Below are positions 61,970 to 64,000 of a stretch of DNA of 64,000 nucleotides, one piece after another. The stretch spans positions 2,666,001-2,730,000 of the forward strand of contig JAGVVL010000015.1 of NCBI GenBank assembly GCA_018287875.1. The letters run 5' to 3'. Position 1 is the stretch's first letter; each line of letters starts with the position of its first letter. The position numbers were made by a program, and so were the translations under genes. Source of the stretch: Nigrospora sphaerica (taxonomy: Eukaryota > Ascomycota > Sordariomycetes > Amphisphaeriales > Apiosporaceae). The notes under the pieces were generated by a model. It had not been told where the DNA came from and ran no database searches. It was given only the letters and a program-made list of their open reading frames with translations.

Positions 61970-64000
61970 GGCGAGGGTGAATGAATAGAAGGGCGACTCG
62001 GTAAGAGAGACGCCGGCAAAGCGGTCGCCGGTTGATATATCAGCGGGCGCTGGTGAAGGCGATATTGAAAGGTCGTCGGTCTAGGGGAGGTGTCGCGTGG
62101 TAATGCGGTTGTGGTCGCCTTGCGCAATGCGACACAAGGATGCGAATCTTTAAGGGTGCTAAAGTCACGTCACTGGCCCACCGCTTGCGTTGGACAGAGA
62201 AGGCACAAAAGGCTGCAGGTGCTGGCGGCACTGCACGCAGCTGGTACGCGAACCTTTTGTACGGAGCACCACGACCTGATGAGCGAGCACAGAGGTCAAA
62301 AAAAATTTACATATATATCTCTGAATTGCGCTATGCGTCCCCCAGCGTTGGGTGCCAGTTACTAAGCGTGAGTTGAAGTTTGAATTTGCTCTTCCCTGAG
62401 AATTATATGTTAGACAAGGCCTTCGGTACAGGAGAAGAAACCCCGTGCACTTTCCCATCTGATAGTGCTGTGCATGTTGCTTTGCAGAATGGATGCCCTT
62501 GGAAATGGACAGCCGTCTGTTAGGGCCACTGTTAAAACCAACTGTACAGGCTCAAGTACCTGACTGCCCAGTACTTTGCATGCATACCTATATCTGGCTG
62601 GGGTTCACAGCACCCCGCATGGACTATATACGTATGGATGTAGGTCAAGTAGGTACGTCTTCACTACAGAAGTATGCATTGCAAAGCACACAGATGCAAG
62701 AGGTATGCAGGTGTTAAGCCTCCCTCCGGACACGGGGCATGGATACCTCTGTACGCATTGGGCACCAACAAGCCTTATCGACAGGAGGCAAATGGCGGGG
62801 TAATTCGAGATATGCAGCGCTACCTCCACCCTGGCATGTCGTAGGTACAGAGTAGCCCGTTACCTAAGGTAGGCCGAATGGGGGTTTTATCAAGTGAGTG
62901 TTAGTATACACGGGAGAGCGCATACGTGTGCTTGAGACACTTCCCTTACCCGTTGTTCCCTATCAAGTGAAGTTCGGATCCCGACAGAGGACTGATTGGT
63001 GCTGGGCCTGCGATCCGTGGGCTGGATGATCTGCGAGCCCGGAGCAGCTGCTCGGATCCATCATGACGCCGCCCTCCGCCTTCGTTCCTGACAAGAGGAT
63101 ATCAACGCTGGGTCCTCCCCTATCGGCGCCCATCCGACTCCTTTACCTTCTGCCCAGGCGCGGAGTTCCCCGTGCTGCACCGGCCCGCGTGATTGCTGTC
63201 CGTCCGCCTATCTGCGCTCCAGCTGCGAAGGTCATCGTGTCTCCATTATTAGGTACTGGAAACCGCTCGTCTGCCTGCCCCCCGGCCGACGGATTCAGAC
63301 GGCTCCTGTGACGGGGCGTAATAGCACCCCGATACAAGCATGAGACGGCTTGTCTGGGACCTGTCCGAGTCACGCCCCGAACCCTGCCTAGCTTTCGGTA
63401 GCTCCTCCCAACACCGGCCTGGAAGCAAGTGCCTCTCTCTCTCTCTGCTGCTACCCCCATCTTCACCCAGGCCGCCGTGCCTCGCCTGCCTCGGAGCTCG
63501 AGGGGCTTGGCCTTCCATGCATGCCCGAGCTATAAGAAAGTGGGGCCTGGTATCAACTGATGAGCCTATTCGGGTATCGACCTCCCTCCACCTCCCCCAT
63601 ACCTCGAGTGTTCCGCTGGGAGAGCTCCGGCTCCCGCTACGTCGTCTCTCTCATCGCCTTCCTCCGTCTGACCCGTCCCGCTCCAGCCAAGTCGTCAACC
63701 TCGCTCCCTGCTGGGCTGTTCACACGTAGACAAATAGACCTGAGCTGTAGCTCTCCCTCCTGCGCGTGCCATTGGTTCTTGTTCCTCCTGAGTGCTGGCT
63801 TGTTGTGTCACCTTTTCAACTCCCGCCTCGTCCGTACACCGCAACATCGTTTCCCTCACCGCACACGTACCGTCAAGTTCCTACTTGATCGGTTCGTTTC
63901 TGCAACAATTTCTTTCTCTCCTTCTTCTTCTTCTTCTTCTTCTTCCTCCTCCTCCTCCTTCCTCTTCCTCTTTGCCCCTTCCTCCACCTCACCAACGCCA
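61970..64000. other. elf1 promoter and right-edge region
   Basis: Upstream of elf1 and up to the window end no gene is supported. Palindromic GTTACCTAAGGTA lies at 62859-62871. From about 63400 the plus strand becomes strongly C/T-rich, ending in TTC/TCC repeats at 63920-63975. This looks like the promoter and leader of a rightward gene that starts beyond the window. Confidence 0.45.
63919..63975. repeat. (TTC)n/(TCC)n pyrimidine repeat
   Basis: Trinucleotide pyrimidine tract at the right edge, all C and T on the plus strand. Confidence 0.92.

Overview
The window is nuclear DNA from a filamentous ascomycete (Pezizomycotina, most likely a Sordariomycete). The evidence is GC-rich coding sequence, many short introns of about 50-70 bp with GTNNGT donors and CTAAC/CTGAC-like branch points, spacers of 0.5-5 kb rich in microsatellites, and protein sequences that read like those of filamentous fungi. 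The species cannot be named from the sequence. I see no plasmid, virus, CRISPR array, rRNA, recognisable tRNA, secondary-metabolite cluster or AT-rich RIP-degraded block. GC content and gene type are even throughout, so this looks like a conserved core-genome segment.

Seventeen protein genes are supported, with about 59 introns inferred by joining conserved frames. In order: a 5'-truncated F-BAR/RhoGAP protein (+); INO80 subunit Ies1 (-); DEAD-box helicase Ded1 (-); a 4.2 kb spacer with a nested inverted repeat that resembles a small transposon; 20S proteasome beta4 Pre1 (-) and U3 snoRNP protein Rrp9 (+) sharing a 637 bp divergent promoter; the P5B ATPase Ypk9/ATP13A2 (-, 14 exons); a 4 kb spacer; histone chaperone Nap1 (+); 3-phosphoglycerate dehydrogenase Ser3/33 (+, 8 exons); a 5 kb microsatellite-rich spacer; class V myosin (+); adenylate kinase Fap7 (+); ITPase Ham1 (+); a two-zinc-finger C78 cysteine peptidase of the ZUP1/ZUFSP (Mug105) type (-); seryl-tRNA synthetase (-); Rheb GTPase (-); the cohesin-release factor WAPL (-); uracil phosphoribosyltransferase Fur1 (+); and elongation factor Elf1 (-). 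The right end is probably promoter and leader of a gene beyond the window.

The genes are housekeeping functions, not a single pathway. Several concern growth and protein synthesis (Ded1, Rrp9, Fap7, SerRS, Rheb, Ser3). Others concern chromatin and transcription (Ies1, Nap1, WAPL, Elf1), traffic and polarity (RhoGAP, myosin V), proteolysis and ubiquitin (Pre1, ZUP1-like), and nucleotide metabolism (Ham1, Fur1).

No convincingly new multi-gene system is visible. The most interesting points are fine-scale: a proteasome gene whose start codon is split by an intron, an Elf1 gene whose first coding exon is only ATG, a GC-AG intron at the active-site region of the peptidase, stop-free introns in Ypk9, a RhoGAP domain without the usual arginine finger, and the 773 bp nested inverted repeat at 10120-10892.
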